DNA of 64,000 bases from positions 243,546 to 307,545 of the forward strand of contig NZ_NGNR01000003.1 of the NCBI RefSeq assembly GCF_002198115.1. The letters run 5' to 3'. Origin of the DNA: Robiginitalea sediminis. GTDB lineage: Bacteria; Bacteroidota; Bacteroidia; Flavobacteriales; Flavobacteriaceae. The translations under genes and the position numbers were made by a program. Below, in pieces: positions 1 to 9,128 of the stretch (the first letter of the stretch is position 1; every line of letters begins with the position of its first letter). Below the pieces are notes generated by a model that worked only from the letters and a program-made list of their open reading frames with translations, had not been told where the DNA came from and ran no database searches.

Positions 1-182
1 CGCTGGCCGAGTTGTCATCCCTGTGGATTAAGGTACCGGGTCGTAGCCGGATCCCCCCCAGGGCGGCGGAGCGAAACCCAAAGGTCCGGTGGACCTTTGG
101 CGCGACGGGCGAGATGGCGCGCTGGCCGAGTTGTCATCCCTGTGGATTAAGGTACCGGGTCGTAGCCGGATCCCCCCCAGGG
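1..182. repeat. 119-bp-period direct repeat carrying the 3' end of yidD
   Basis: Bases 1-63 and 120-182 are identical, so a 63-base block recurs with a 119-base period. On the minus strand the block encodes the last eleven codons of YidD ([11 protein letters not shown] and a TAA stop) and the bases just downstream. The copy at 120-182 belongs to the intact yidD gene. The copy at 1-63 is a remnant whose stop is at 28-30 and which has no YidD sequence upstream. The window starts inside or at the edge of the first copy, so the array may extend further left. Confidence 0.9.
78..100. repeat. Perfect 10-bp inverted repeat between the two yidD-end copies
   Basis: CCAAAGGTCC at 78-87 and GGACCTTTGG at 91-100 are perfect inverted copies separated by three bases. 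The hairpin lies in the spacer of the duplicated yidD end. No T-run follows on either strand, so it does not look like a classical intrinsic terminator. Confidence 0.8.
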
Positions 183-190
183 ATGACAAC
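130..190. repeat. 13-bp inverted repeat flanking the yidD stop codon
   Basis: GTTGTCATCCCTG at 130-142 and its exact reverse complement at 178-190 bracket the yidD stop (147-149). The 178-190 arm lies inside the coding sequence and encodes the Cys-His-Pro region of YidD. The other arm lies just downstream of the stop. The RNA could form a 13-bp stem around the last codons. The left arm (as GTTGTCATCCCTG) is repeated again at 11-23. Confidence 0.8.
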
Positions 191-380
191 TCCCAATCCG
201 CTTCACAGCCAACCACCCCCCTTTCAGCAACCCATGCTTTTGCAGGGCTTCCACAGTATACTGGGAACAGGTCGGGGTATAGCGGCAGGTAGGGGGCGTT
301 AAGGGTGAAATATACCTTTGGTACCCCCGGATCAGCCAGATAACAGGCCGTGCCAGGTATTTGAGGGTTTGTGAAGCCAT
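147..380 (-). CDS. yidD: YidD, membrane protein insertion efficiency factor
   Basis: A 77-residue protein with an N-terminal hydrophobic/amphipathic stretch and the family signature RGYQRYISP, then [14 protein letters not shown], then [18 protein letters not shown] at the C-terminus. These Cys-rich motifs and the GGSGYDPVP end are diagnostic of the YidD family, small proteins that associate with the inner membrane and assist YidC/Sec-dependent insertion. I chose the ATG at 378-380 because it gives the usual family length; the open frame continues upstream to 449 without family-like sequence. The gene's 3' end is duplicated at 1-63 and overlaps an inverted repeat. The neighbouring genes give no functional context. 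Confidence 0.9.
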   Translation of the reverse strand: MASQTLKYLARPVIWLIRGYQRYISPLTPPTCRYTPTCSQYTVEALQKHGLLKGGWLAVKRIGSCHPWGGSGYDPVP

Positions 381-744
381 TGGCAAAACTAGAGGAGAAA
401 GGTACGCCTTTTTGGGGGGATGGGAGGACTGGAGAGGGAAAGTCGTCACGGGCGCTATAACTCACGGAATCGAGGGGCGGTGATTCCCAAAACAACCAAA
501 CTATGTAGGGTTAAGGCGCTCCTGGTGACGACTTTTTATCCGCTTTCCAGGTAGTTAATGGTTTGCTACTTCAGTAGCTTTAAGGGCAGGCCGAGCAGTT
601 GTGCCAGCCTGGTACCAAAGTAGGTATTGCGCCTTTCAACCCTTTGTCGAATCCTGTCATATATATGACCGATACTATCATAAACAAAAGGTAATTCCCA
701 TAAGGTGTTAGGGTTTGGTATCTTGTTCCGACCAAAGATTCTGT
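381..744. other. Gene-free interval upstream of yidD and the AraC-type gene
   Basis: I see no supportable gene in these 364 bases. The right half becomes AT-rich around 655-690 and holds a 14-base palindrome at 656-669. The interval must contain the promoters of the divergent yidD and AraC-type genes. I could not assign a convincing TAnnTTTG motif. Confidence 0.6.
656..669. promoter_or_regulatory. 14-base perfect palindrome, possible operator
   Basis: GTCATATATATGAC reads the same on both strands and sits 75 bases upstream of the AraC-type start codon. The location suits an operator or a cruciform-prone element, but its AT-rich core means it could occur by chance. AraC proteins usually bind direct rather than inverted repeats, so autoregulation by the neighbouring gene is only a guess. 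Confidence 0.3.
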
Positions 745-1668
745 ATGCAATTGCCTGCCAAATTTCTGGAAACCAGAAAGCTCCAAACCCTGGTGGAAAA
801 TCAGACCACCTATGGGTTCAAGGATGCAGTTCTCCATATATTCGAAACGCACCAGCAAGCCCACCAGATTCAGGTGTCTTTTTCCCACCCAGCCCTGCTG
901 AGTATGATAGAGGGCAAAAAAACAGTCTATCTGCGGGATTACGAACGCTTTCCGTTCCTTCCCGGGGAGTCCCTTATTATCCCGTGCTGCGAATCCCTTA
1001 TTATCGATTTTCCTGAGGCCTCCATGTCCCGGCCGGCCCGATGTATGAGTCTCGAGATTTCCGATGACAAATACGCCCAGGTCATAGGGTGGATGAATGC
1101 CAACATGCCCCGGAAGGATGGGAGAAAATGGGAGTTTCCCAGGGGGAATTTCCACTTTGTGAACGACTGTGCCTTCCACCAGATTCTGCAGCGCTTCCTT
1201 TTTCTACTCAGTGAGGACCATCCGAATAAGGACTATTTCCTGGATAACATGCTACAGGAGCTGGTGATCCGCATCCTGCAGGCGTATGAGCAGCCGGGAT
1301 ACCGCCTTGAATTCATCCGGCTGCGGGACGACAGCCGTATGGCCGATACCGTCCGCTACATTCAACGGAACCTGGCAGAGACCCTCGATATCCCGTATCT
1401 GAGTAAAAGGGCCTTTATGAGCGTCTCGCATTTCCACAGGGTTTTCCGGCAGGAAATTGGCATGTCACCCCTGGAGTATATCCGTACCGAGCGCCTGAGG
1501 TTAGCCCTTAGCCTGTTGCAGAATCCGGAAGTCAGTATCAAGGAAGTCTTTATGCGCAGCGGGTTCGAGAGCCGTTCCTACTTTAACCGGGCCTTCAAGA
1601 AAAAATACCATATGACTCCCGGGGTCTACCGGAAGTACTATGTAAACCAGGGTTTTAAGAATCAATAG
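745..1668 (+). CDS. AraC-family transcriptional regulator
   Basis: A 307-residue cytoplasmic protein. The C-terminal hundred residues (about 207-307) form the double helix-turn-helix of AraC/XylS regulators, with the characteristic [21 protein letters not shown] and [26 protein letters not shown] segments. The N-terminal two thirds resemble the AraC_N ligand-binding type, which is often linked to sugar or redox signals; the ligand is not evident. I chose the ATG at 745 over a TTG thirty bases upstream because the intervening residues do not look like part of the domain. The stop overlaps the convergent cysS stop by seven bases. No obvious target operon is adjacent. Confidence 0.9.
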   Translation: MQLPAKFLETRKLQTLVENQTTYGFKDAVLHIFETHQQAHQIQVSFSHPALLSMIEGKKTVYLRDYERFPFLPGESLIIPCCESLIIDFPEASMSRPARCMSLEISDDKYAQVIGWMNANMPRKDGRKWEFPRGNFHFVNDCAFHQILQRFLFLLSEDHPNKDYFLDNMLQELVIRILQAYEQPGYRLEFIRLRDDSRMADTVRYIQRNLAETLDIPYLSKRAFMSVSHFHRVFRQEIGMSPLEYIRTERLRLALSLLQNPEVSIKEVFMRSGFESRSYFNRAFKKKYHMTPGVYRKYYVNQGFKNQ

Positions 1669-3140
1669 GAAAAGGTAGTGCCGTCTTTGCCGTCTTTGAT
1701 CTGGATGCCCAGGTCGTTGAGGGCGTCGCGGATGCGGTCTGCCGTTGCATAATCCTTGTCGGTCCGGGCACGGTTGCGCAGTTCTACCAGCAGCTCCAGG
1801 GTGCCGTCCAGTTTTTCCGATTCCCCGGATTCCCTGTGGGCGCGCTCCAGCCCCAGGACGTCAAAAACAAAGCCGTGGAGGGTTTCGGACAACCCTTCCA
1901 GGTCTGCAGCGGTGATTTCCTGTTTCCCTTCGCGTATCAGATGGATGGCCTTAACCGCCTCGAAGAGTTGTGCGATAAGCACCGGGGCGTTAAAGTCGTC
2001 GTTCATGGCGTCGTAGCACCGCTGCCGCCATGCCCCCAGGTCGAAGCCGGAAGTGACCCCGGTGGGCAGGTTGTGGAGCAGTTCCATGGCATCCATCAGG
2101 CGGTGGTAGCCTTTTTCTGCCGCCAGAAGGGCTTCGTCGCTGAGGTCCAGAATACTGGTGTAATGCGCCTGCATCATAAAAAACCGGACAACCGTTGGTG
2201 CAAAAGCCTTGCTTAGCAAGGTGTTTTCCCCGCTGAATATCTCATTGGGGAGCAGGTTGTTGCCGGTAGACTTGGCCATTTTCTTGCCGTTGAGCGTCAG
2301 CATGTTGGCATGTAGCCAATAGCGTACCGGGGACTTGTCGTTGCTGGCCTCTGCCTGGGCAATTTCGCATTCGTGGTGCGGGAACTTCAGGTCCATCCCA
2401 CCCCCATGGATGTCGAAGGTCTCCCCCAGGTATTTGGTACTCATTACCGTGCATTCCAGGTGCCAGCCCGGGAACCCTTCCCCCCAGGGGGAGGGCCACC
2501 TCATGATGTGCTGGGGTTCGGCCCGTTTCCAGAGGGCAAAATCCTGCGGGTTGTTTTTTTCGTCCTGGGCTGCCAGCTCCCGGGTATTGGCAATCATGTC
2601 CTCGAGTTTGCGGCCGCTGAGTTTCCCGTACTGGTAATCCTCATTGAATTTCACCACGTCGAAGTAGACCGAGCCGTTCTTTTCATAGGCATAGCCCTTG
2701 TCCATGATAACCTTGATGATCTCGATCTGTTCCACGATATGCCCTGTGGCGGTAGGCTCAATACTGGGGGGGAGCAGGTTGAATTTCTGAAGGGTATTGT
2801 GGAAATCCACGGTGTAGCGCTGCACCACTTCCATGGGCTCGATCTTTTCTAGCCTTGCCTTCTTGGAAATTTTATCCTCGCCCTGGTCCGCATCGTCCTC
2901 CAGGTGGCCCGCATCGGTGATGTTGCGCACATAGCGCACCTTATACCCAAGGTGCAACAGGTAGCGGAATATCAGGTCGAAAGACATGAAGGTCCGGCAA
3001 TTGCCCAGATGCACATTGCTGTATACCGTAGGCCCGCAGACGTACATGCCCACGTGGCCCTCGTGTAAGGGCGTGAATTCTTCTTTCTTCCCCGTAAGGG
3101 AGTTGTGGATCTTGAGGGTTTGGGTTTTATACAGGGCCAT
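1662..3140 (-). CDS. cysS: Cysteinyl-tRNA synthetase
   Basis: A 492-residue class I aminoacyl-tRNA synthetase that charges tRNA-Cys in the cytoplasm. The zinc-binding Cys35 lies in MYVCGPTVY, followed by the HIGH-type motif HLGN (44-47). Further ligand motifs are WHLECTVMS and [15 protein letters not shown], and the KMSKS motif appears as KKMAKSTGN. The C-terminal DALR-like helical part ends in a motif typical of the family ([18 protein letters not shown]). Length is normal. folE lies only seven bases upstream on the same strand (its stop is at 3148), so the two are probably cotranscribed. Confidence 0.97.
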   Translation of the reverse strand: MALYKTQTLKIHNSLTGKKEEFTPLHEGHVGMYVCGPTVYSNVHLGNCRTFMSFDLIFRYLLHLGYKVRYVRNITDAGHLEDDADQGEDKISKKARLEKIEPMEVVQRYTVDFHNTLQKFNLLPPSIEPTATGHIVEQIEIIKVIMDKGYAYEKNGSVYFDVVKFNEDYQYGKLSGRKLEDMIANTRELAAQDEKNNPQDFALWKRAEPQHIMRWPSPWGEGFPGWHLECTVMSTKYLGETFDIHGGGMDLKFPHHECEIAQAEASNDKSPVRYWLHANMLTLNGKKMAKSTGNNLLPNEIFSGENTLLSKAFAPTVVRFFMMQAHYTSILDLSDEALLAAEKGYHRLMDAMELLHNLPTGVTSGFDLGAWRQRCYDAMNDDFNAPVLIAQLFEAVKAIHLIREGKQEITAADLEGLSETLHGFVFDVLGLERAHRESGESEKLDGTLELLVELRNRARTDKDYATADRIRDALNDLGIQIKDGKDGTTFSY

Positions 3141-3147
3141 CTGGGTC

Positions 3148-3831
3148 TTAAAATTCGGTCTCCAGGTTGATGTAATCCAGGAATTCCCTTCGGATGCCTT
3201 CTTCCTTGAAGCGTCCGCCGTATTCTGCAGTAACCGTGCTACTGTCTACATCGCGGATGCCCCGGGAATTTACGCAAAGGTGCTTGGCGTCTATTACACA
3301 GGCCACATCTTCGGTGCCCAGAACGCGCTGCAGTTCCCGTACAATCTGGATGTTCATCCGTTCCTGGACCTGCGGTCTTTTGGCGTAATAGTCCACGATA
3401 CGGTTCATTTTGGAAAGCCCCACCACGGAGCCGTTGGAAATGTAGGCGATATGCGCCTTCCCCACAATGGGCAGCAGGTGGTGCTCGCAGGTACTGTAGA
3501 CGGTGATGTTTTTCTCCACCAGCATTTCCCCGTATTTATACTTGTTGCTGAAGGTGGAGGACTTGGGCCGGCGTTCCGGGTTCAACCCCCCAAAGATTTC
3601 CTTTACGTACATCTTCGCTACGCGCAGTGGGGTACCCTTCATGCTGTCGTCTGTCAGGTCCATACCCAGGGTAAGCAGGATATCGCGTACGCTGGTGGTG
3701 ATCCGTTCGATTTTTTCCTCTTCGCTAAGCACGAAGGCATCGTCCCGTAGCGGGGTCTGTTCCCCCGTGGAAATATGGTCTTCCCCGTACAGGTCCGGGT
3801 TGGGTTCCAGGGCGGGATCTGTATTGGCCAT
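3148..3831 (-). CDS. folE: GTP cyclohydrolase I
   Basis: A 227-residue cytosolic enzyme converting GTP to 7,8-dihydroneopterin triphosphate, the first step of folate/pterin synthesis. The zinc and catalytic motif [18 protein letters not shown], the segment [13 protein letters not shown] and the second zinc Cys in KHLCVNSRG are all present. I chose the ATG at 3829-3831 ([10 protein letters not shown]) rather than an upstream in-frame start at 3873 because the extra residues are unconserved and would overlap the promoter motif at 3851-3858. folP, another folate gene, lies about 19 kb away in this window. Confidence 0.96.
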   Translation of the reverse strand: MANTDPALEPNPDLYGEDHISTGEQTPLRDDAFVLSEEEKIERITTSVRDILLTLGMDLTDDSMKGTPLRVAKMYVKEIFGGLNPERRPKSSTFSNKYKYGEMLVEKNITVYSTCEHHLLPIVGKAHIAYISNGSVVGLSKMNRIVDYYAKRPQVQERMNIQIVRELQRVLGTEDVACVIDAKHLCVNSRGIRDVDSSTVTAEYGGRFKEEGIRREFLDYINLETEF

Positions 3832-3850
3832 TTCTCGCGTTTTCAAGTGG

Positions 3851-3858
3851 CAAAGATA
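3851..3858 (-). promoter_or_regulatory. Bacteroidetes -7 promoter element of folE
   Basis: On the minus strand these bases read TATCTTTG, an exact match to the Bacteroidetes -7 consensus TAnnTTTG, 20 bases before the chosen folE start codon. I see no clear -33 TTG at the expected distance. Confidence 0.5.
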
Positions 3859-3957
3859 TACATAAAATAGCACTTAATGGCCCGAATCCACGGGTACACA
3901 ACATAAATTCGTGTTAAGGGGAAGGCGCATTTACTTTTAGGTTGCCAAAACCTTGCC

Positions 3958-5766
3958 ATGCGCATTTTAAGGCTTTTCATCTGGTTTTTTGCCTGCGGGA
4001 TTTTCCTTTGCGGGCCTCATCTGCTGGGGCAGGTATCGCCCGATTGCCAGACGGCAATCCCTATTTGCAGTAATACCCCGGTGAATGGGGGCACCAGTGG
4101 TTTTGGAGCCGATGATTTCTACGGGGCTTCCGATTCCGGGTGCCTGGAGCGCACCCTAAGCGGCTTTATTGAATCCAACTCGGCCTGGTACCGTTTCCGC
4201 ACAGGAGCGGCCGGTCAGCTCGGGTTCAATATTGCCTTCAGCCCTACCGAGGACTGGGATTTTGCACTTTACCGTGCGGCCGATTGTGGCAGCCTGGGGG
4301 AACCCGTCAGGTGTAATTTTTTCGACAACCAGGAAATGGCCTCCTATATGGGGGTGGGGGAAGACCCCACGGGAAATTCCGGAAGCTACCAGTACGAGCC
4401 CTGGCTGGATGTCCTGCCCGGGGAAGACTATTACCTGCTTATCAATAATTTCAGCAATACCAACTCCGGGTTTTCCATACAGTTTTCCGGGCAGATTTTT
4501 GTAGACCACCCCTATGATGCCCTGGATTGTTCCATAGTCAGCAACCTGCTGGGGCCTCCCGTGGCGGCCTGTCAGGGGGATACGGTTCCCCTGGATGCGT
4601 ACACCTCAGGAGCCCAGTCCTACCACTGGTTCCTGGATATTGGTTCCGGATTCCAGCCGATCACCGGGGCTTCCACCTCCCAACTGGATGTGGTATCCGA
4701 GGGGGTGTGCCGCGTGAGGGTTACCATGCCGGATGGCTCCCAGATCATCAGCGATGTGCAGGTGGGCTTCAGCCCCAATCCGGTTACCCAGGGGGTTTCC
4801 GATGAAGCATTATGCCAATCGGACGGGGAGCTGGATTTGCAGGTAAAAGCCCTTGAGGCATTGGGAGCCCAGTCTCCCATGGAATTCCGGGTAAGCTTTT
4901 ATACCAACCTTACAGACGCCCAGGCAGACACAAACCCCCTGCCTTCCCAATGGGCAGTCCCACCCGGAGTTCAAACCGTCTATATCCGCACCACGTCCCT
5001 TGCCAACCCGGCTTGTTACGATACCTCGGAGTCTTTTCAGGTGGTGGCGGATGCCATGCCGGCGCTGGATTTTCCGGAAGAGGCATTTATTTGTTCCGAT
5101 GGGGGCCTGGCTACCATCGGGTTACCCGCACCTGAACCAGGCGTGTCCTATTTGTGGGACTCGGGGGAAACCACACCGGGCTTGCAGGTAGTCACCTCCG
5201 GGGAATACACCCTGACGGCTACAAGTGCTAACGGCCTGTGTATGGCGGCCCGTACGGTTCGGGTGCAGGAATCCCTGCCTCCGGCCATTGCCTCGGTTTT
5301 AGTGGAGGACCTGCAGGTGTCCAACCGCATAACCCTGGAGCCCGCCACAGCGGGGGATTTCCAATATGCCCTGGATGGCGGGGCTTTCCAGGATTCCCCG
5401 GTTTTCGATGGGGTCCTTCCCGGGCAACACGAAGTGCGCATGCGGGATGCCCTGGGTTGTGGGGAAGTGGCCGAAACCATAACCGTTGTGGGCTTCCAGC
5501 CCTTTTTCACGCCTAACGGCGATGGGATTAACGACCAGTGGCAGGTAAGCGGCCTGGAGGCCCTGACGGACCCCATCCTCCATATTTTTGACCGGTACGG
5601 CAAGCTCCTCAAGCAATTGGATCCAACCAGCCCTGGATGGGACGGCACCTACAATGGGCACTTGTTGCCGGCTGCGGATTACTGGTTTCGCCTTACCTAT
5701 ACCGATCCAAGGGGCCAGCGCGTGGAGGCCCGGTACCTGAACGCCCATTTCTCCCTGAAACGCTGA
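3958..5766 (+). CDS. Secreted protein with type B type IX secretion sorting domain (paralog 1)
   Basis: A 602-residue exported protein. A signal peptide (about 1-25) is followed by a domain beginning SPDCQTAIPIC (about 28-190) that is shared with the next gene, then Ig-like beta-rich segments. The C-terminal 85 residues are a gliding-motility-associated sorting domain (CHU_C, type B), seen as FFTPNGDGINDQW, then HIFDRYGKLLKQ, then GWDGTYNG. This signal directs the protein through the type IX secretion system to the cell surface or medium. The function of the passenger is unknown; cysteine pairs suggest disulfides or adhesion. A plausible alternative role is carbohydrate or matrix binding. Confidence 0.85.
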   Translation: MRILRLFIWFFACGIFLCGPHLLGQVSPDCQTAIPICSNTPVNGGTSGFGADDFYGASDSGCLERTLSGFIESNSAWYRFRTGAAGQLGFNIAFSPTEDWDFALYRAADCGSLGEPVRCNFFDNQEMASYMGVGEDPTGNSGSYQYEPWLDVLPGEDYYLLINNFSNTNSGFSIQFSGQIFVDHPYDALDCSIVSNLLGPPVAACQGDTVPLDAYTSGAQSYHWFLDIGSGFQPITGASTSQLDVVSEGVCRVRVTMPDGSQIISDVQVGFSPNPVTQGVSDEALCQSDGELDLQVKALEALGAQSPMEFRVSFYTNLTDAQADTNPLPSQWAVPPGVQTVYIRTTSLANPACYDTSESFQVVADAMPALDFPEEAFICSDGGLATIGLPAPEPGVSYLWDSGETTPGLQVVTSGEYTLTATSANGLCMAARTVRVQESLPPAIASVLVEDLQVSNRITLEPATAGDFQYALDGGAFQDSPVFDGVLPGQHEVRMRDALGCGEVAETITVVGFQPFFTPNGDGINDQWQVSGLEALTDPILHIFDRYGKLLKQLDPTSPGWDGTYNGHLLPAADYWFRLTYTDPRGQRVEARYLNAHFSLKR

Positions 5767-5876
5767 CACTGCCGAAGTGTGCCGTTTATCGATTAACGGT
5801 CAAAAACTTCGGTAAAAGCATACTAAATGCCGGGTGTGCGAGTTATACTATTTGAAAAAAACCTGCCCCACCTGCT

Positions 5877-7277
5877 ATGAGAAGCACCCTGATGCTGCTA
5901 TTGGGTTGGCTGCTATGCGCCCCTGCATTGATGGCCCAGAACTCTCCGGACTGCAGATCTGCCATCCCTGTTTGTGCGGACACGGTCATTACCACCTTTG
6001 CCGATGGCAGCGGGGATATCGATGATTTTGATCCGGATGTAATCCGGCAATCCGGTTGCCTGGAGAAGGGGAGTATCGCTTCTGCCAATATCGAGAATAA
6101 TACTTCCTGGTTTGTCTTCCGCGCCGGGACCGGCGGTCAAATCGGTTTTGACATCGAAGCCCTTTCCGATACTGCCGAATGGGACTTTGCCCTCTATGGG
6201 CCGGACGTGGCCTGCGCCGACATCAGTAACGGTACCGCCCAGCCTATCCGCTGCAATTACGAAGTAAACGATACCCGGTTTACCGGGATAGGGGTAAACC
6301 CGGAGAACGGGCAGGCAGGCCAACCTTTTATTAAGGGCAGTCAGAATACGTACGATGAATTCCTGGAAGTACAGCCCGGGGAAATCTACTACCTGCTCAT
6401 CAACAATTACAACACCAATTTTGACGGGGATCCGGAACCGTTTTCCCTGACCTTTACCGGGAATTCGGTTAACCAGGACCAGAACAATGCCCTGGACTGT
6501 ACCTTACGCGACGAGTTTTTGGGCCTGGACATCGTGGCCTGTGAAGGAGACCCGGATATTACCCTCTCGGCCCTCAATTCGCCTGTTGGGCCGGATATTG
6601 CCAACGTGGTCTGGTCCGTGGATTACGATGACGATGGTACCATAGACGACCCCAACCTGCTCAGTGGCCCTGCTGAGACCCAGCTGGTGGTGAGCAGCCC
6701 CAATTCCGGCCGGTATTTTGTGGAGATTACCCCAACGGTAGGCCCGGTTATTACCGACGACATCCTGATCACCTTTTACGGGGAGCCCGTCCTGGACCGG
6801 ATCGATATACTGGAGGACCTATCGGACAATAATACGATAGAGGTCTTTGTCCAGGGTAACGGAGACTACGAATATGCCATTAACGGCGGCCCATATCAGG
6901 ATTCCCCCATTTTTACGGATGTCCCCCCCGGGGAAAACACCCTGGTGATAAACGATAAGAATGGTTGTGGCACTACGGAACCCATCCCGTTTTTGGTGGT
7001 GGGTTACCCGAAGTTTTTTACGCCAAATGCCGACGGGATTCACGATACCTGGCATATCCTGGGCATAGAAACCCTCACGGACCCGGTCGTTTTTATTTTT
7101 GACCGCTATGGCAAGCTGCTCAAGCAGATCGACGAGACCAGCCTGGGTTGGGACGGAACCTTTAACGGACGGCCCTTGCCCTCTTCGGATTACTGGTTCC
7201 GCCTGGAATACAGCCGGGACGAAGCCGGCGTGTTGGTTGCCAACCTGGTGCGTACCCATTTTACCTTGAAAAGATAG
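5877..7277 (+). CDS. Secreted protein with type B type IX secretion sorting domain (paralog 2)
   Basis: A 466-residue paralog of the preceding gene. It has a signal peptide ending near ALMAQ, the same N-terminal opening (NSPDCRSAIPVC), the shared motif pattern WDFALYG / IRCNYE / GEIYYLLINNYNTN, a shorter middle part, and a CHU_C sorting domain (FFTPNADGIHDTW, FIFDRYGKLLKQ, GWDGTFNG). It lacks about 135 residues of the Ig-like middle of paralog 1. The tandem arrangement with a 110-base gap suggests duplication followed by loss or gain of middle modules. The molecular role is not known. Confidence 0.85.
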   Translation: MRSTLMLLLGWLLCAPALMAQNSPDCRSAIPVCADTVITTFADGSGDIDDFDPDVIRQSGCLEKGSIASANIENNTSWFVFRAGTGGQIGFDIEALSDTAEWDFALYGPDVACADISNGTAQPIRCNYEVNDTRFTGIGVNPENGQAGQPFIKGSQNTYDEFLEVQPGEIYYLLINNYNTNFDGDPEPFSLTFTGNSVNQDQNNALDCTLRDEFLGLDIVACEGDPDITLSALNSPVGPDIANVVWSVDYDDDGTIDDPNLLSGPAETQLVVSSPNSGRYFVEITPTVGPVITDDILITFYGEPVLDRIDILEDLSDNNTIEVFVQGNGDYEYAINGGPYQDSPIFTDVPPGENTLVINDKNGCGTTEPIPFLVVGYPKFFTPNADGIHDTWHILGIETLTDPVVFIFDRYGKLLKQIDETSLGWDGTFNGRPLPSSDYWFRLEYSRDEAGVLVANLVRTHFTLKR

Positions 7278-7581
7278 GGGAGTAATCCCATAAAATTTGG
7301 GGGTGCCCCCGCCCCCTACAACCATAATAGGCTGTAAGGGTGCATTTACCTTTCAATATCACCACGAATTTTCACTGTAGTAGAATTGGGGCTTTTCCAA
7401 TCATAAATACCGAAGATGACCTTTAGCCAGGAAACCTGAGGCATTTTTTTGCCCCCCCGGGGGCTTGCGCCCTCCCCCGCCGAAAAGATACCCTGCACCC
7501 CTGCACCTCACCATCAGTTTAAAGCCAATGCCGCTCAATAAAAAAGCCCCGGTACCGGGGCTTTCCTGTTTTGTTTTCTAA
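7278..7581. other. Intergenic region between convergent genes
   Basis: No gene is supportable in these 304 bases. The interval contains a strong terminator for the minus-strand gene (7541-7564) and G/C-run hairpins near 7300-7312 and 7457-7480 that may slow plus-strand transcription after the sorting-domain gene. Confidence 0.6.
7541..7564 (-). terminator. Intrinsic terminator of the FadL-like operon
   Basis: AAAGCCCCGG and CCGGGGCTTT form a ten-pair stem with a two-base centre at 7543-7564. On the minus strand the stem is followed by further T residues, giving a standard Rho-independent terminator 17 bases past the stop at 7582. Confidence 0.85.
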
Positions 7582-9090
7582 CTAAAAGTTGAGCGAATAA
7601 CTCAGGGTAATATAGTGGTTTACCCTGTTAATGAGGACATCTGCGAGGCCGCCATCGTAGAGGGCTTCCCCGGTATCCTGCTCACTGCGGCTATAGGCCA
7701 GGTCCAGTCTGTTGGGCCCCCAGGCATAGCCCAGGCCTCCGGAATACCCCTGAAGGTCCCCCCAGCTGTCGTTATTCTTGAAAGGGCTTTGGCGGTAGCG
7801 GTAGCCGCCGCGCAGGCTTACCTGGTCTATACGGTATTCCCCGCCCAGCCGGAAGCCGGACGCCCCTCCCAATTCCTGGGAGATGAATTGATTCTCACTA
7901 CTGAAGGACGGATCCCCGGTAGGCCGTAGTTCGGCACGGGAGAAATCCTGGTAGTCGTAGTCGAAACTCAGCAGCCCTTGCTTGCCGAAAACCAGGGCAA
8001 GGCTGCCGGTCCATTTTCCGGGGGTTTTGATGGTATACTCGTCGAAGAGGTTTACCACCCCAAAGTTAATGGCTGAGATATTCGGGTTTTTATCCGGGAA
8101 GTCCGTATTGGCCCGTTGGGCAAAGTCGTCAGTAAGCCTGTACCAGGTTGGGGATTGGTAGCTGCCGCCCAGCCGTACGTTGTCGTTTACGCGCGCTATC
8201 GCACCCAGGCTGAAGGAAAAGCCGGCCCCTTCGCTGTGCAGGAAGCTGTCGAAGGTGGCGCTTTGGATAGGCGAATCCGTATCGTACCCGGTTTCATCCA
8301 TAAAGGTGAGGCGCTCATACAGTACTGAATGAAAATTGAGGGATGCCCCGAGGTATAGGTTTTCCTGGTATTGCCCGGCAAAGTTCAGGACAAACTTGCT
8401 GTTGTACCCATTGGTCTGCTGCAGGTAATCCTGGTTTACCGTGTTATAGGAGGCGTTGGAAAAATACTGGGTATTGCCATCATCGTCCGGGTCTACCGGG
8501 TCTATGAAGCCCGCCTGGAAACCCAGGAAGGCCTGCTGGTCTGCAAAGCCGAGGCTGGCTCCTATGTCGAAGTAGGCATCCACGATGCTTTCCCCCTGTT
8601 GCACCCGCAACGGACCCAGGGGGACCCCGTCTGCGAAATTCAGGAAGTAATTATCCAGCCCGATGGGGCTTGCACCCACAACGCGAAACTCGTCGTCGAA
8701 ATTCTGTACCATGTCGTAATTCACCGCCAGGGCGAGTTTACGCCAGGGCGAGCCTTCATTGCTTTTGAAGACAAAAACGCCACCAACCTGGTTCAGTTCT
8801 ACCGAATTGATCTCGGCCCCCGTGTTGTAACGGGTAAACCCGGCCAGGTTGTCCCGGTTATAATTAGAGCCGGTAACCGTAAAGAACCCGTTGTTGAATA
8901 CAGCCGATCCGGCAGGGTTTACATTGATGGCGGAAAGGTCTCCGCCCAGGGCGCCAAAAGCGCCGCTCATTCCCTGGAACCGTGCGGTGCCCTGGGTTTC
9001 CTCCAGACTGTAGCGCAAGGCATCGCTAATGGTCTGGGCGTTTGCGCCCAGGCACAGGCCGAGCGTTATGAAAGTGATGATCCGTTTCAT
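7582..9090 (-). CDS. FadL/OmpP1-type outer-membrane transport protein
   Basis: A 502-residue protein with a signal peptide ending at LGANAQ and a sequence dominated by alternating beta-strands, ending in an aromatic residue (SYSLNF) as outer-membrane barrels do. The N-terminal GTARFQGMSGAFGALGGDLSAINVNPAGSA is the hallmark of the OmpP1/FadL/TodX family, whose members carry long-chain fatty acids or other hydrophobic compounds across the outer membrane. The lipoprotein gene 38 bases upstream is probably in the same operon. The substrate is not predictable. Confidence 0.85.
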   Translation of the reverse strand: MKRIITFITLGLCLGANAQTISDALRYSLEETQGTARFQGMSGAFGALGGDLSAINVNPAGSAVFNNGFFTVTGSNYNRDNLAGFTRYNTGAEINSVELNQVGGVFVFKSNEGSPWRKLALAVNYDMVQNFDDEFRVVGASPIGLDNYFLNFADGVPLGPLRVQQGESIVDAYFDIGASLGFADQQAFLGFQAGFIDPVDPDDDGNTQYFSNASYNTVNQDYLQQTNGYNSKFVLNFAGQYQENLYLGASLNFHSVLYERLTFMDETGYDTDSPIQSATFDSFLHSEGAGFSFSLGAIARVNDNVRLGGSYQSPTWYRLTDDFAQRANTDFPDKNPNISAINFGVVNLFDEYTIKTPGKWTGSLALVFGKQGLLSFDYDYQDFSRAELRPTGDPSFSSENQFISQELGGASGFRLGGEYRIDQVSLRGGYRYRQSPFKNNDSWGDLQGYSGGLGYAWGPNRLDLAYSRSEQDTGEALYDGGLADVLINRVNHYITLSYSLNF

Positions 9091-9128
9091 AGTAAAGGAT
9101 TTGATTCGGTAAATAGGCTTATGGGTTC

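Noticed and set aside
28-495. A 155-codon frame on the minus strand across the yidD region
   Set aside because: Only its last 11 residues resemble YidD and these come from the duplicated end. The rest is out of frame with real yidD.
1662-1668. Seven-base overlap of the AraC-type and cysS stops
   Set aside because: Short convergent overlaps are common in compact genomes and both genes are intact, so no special meaning is claimed.
7299-7312. GGGGGTGCCCCC hairpin as a terminator of the sorting-domain gene
   Set aside because: The stem is only five pairs and lacks a T-run; it is mentioned as a possible pause only.
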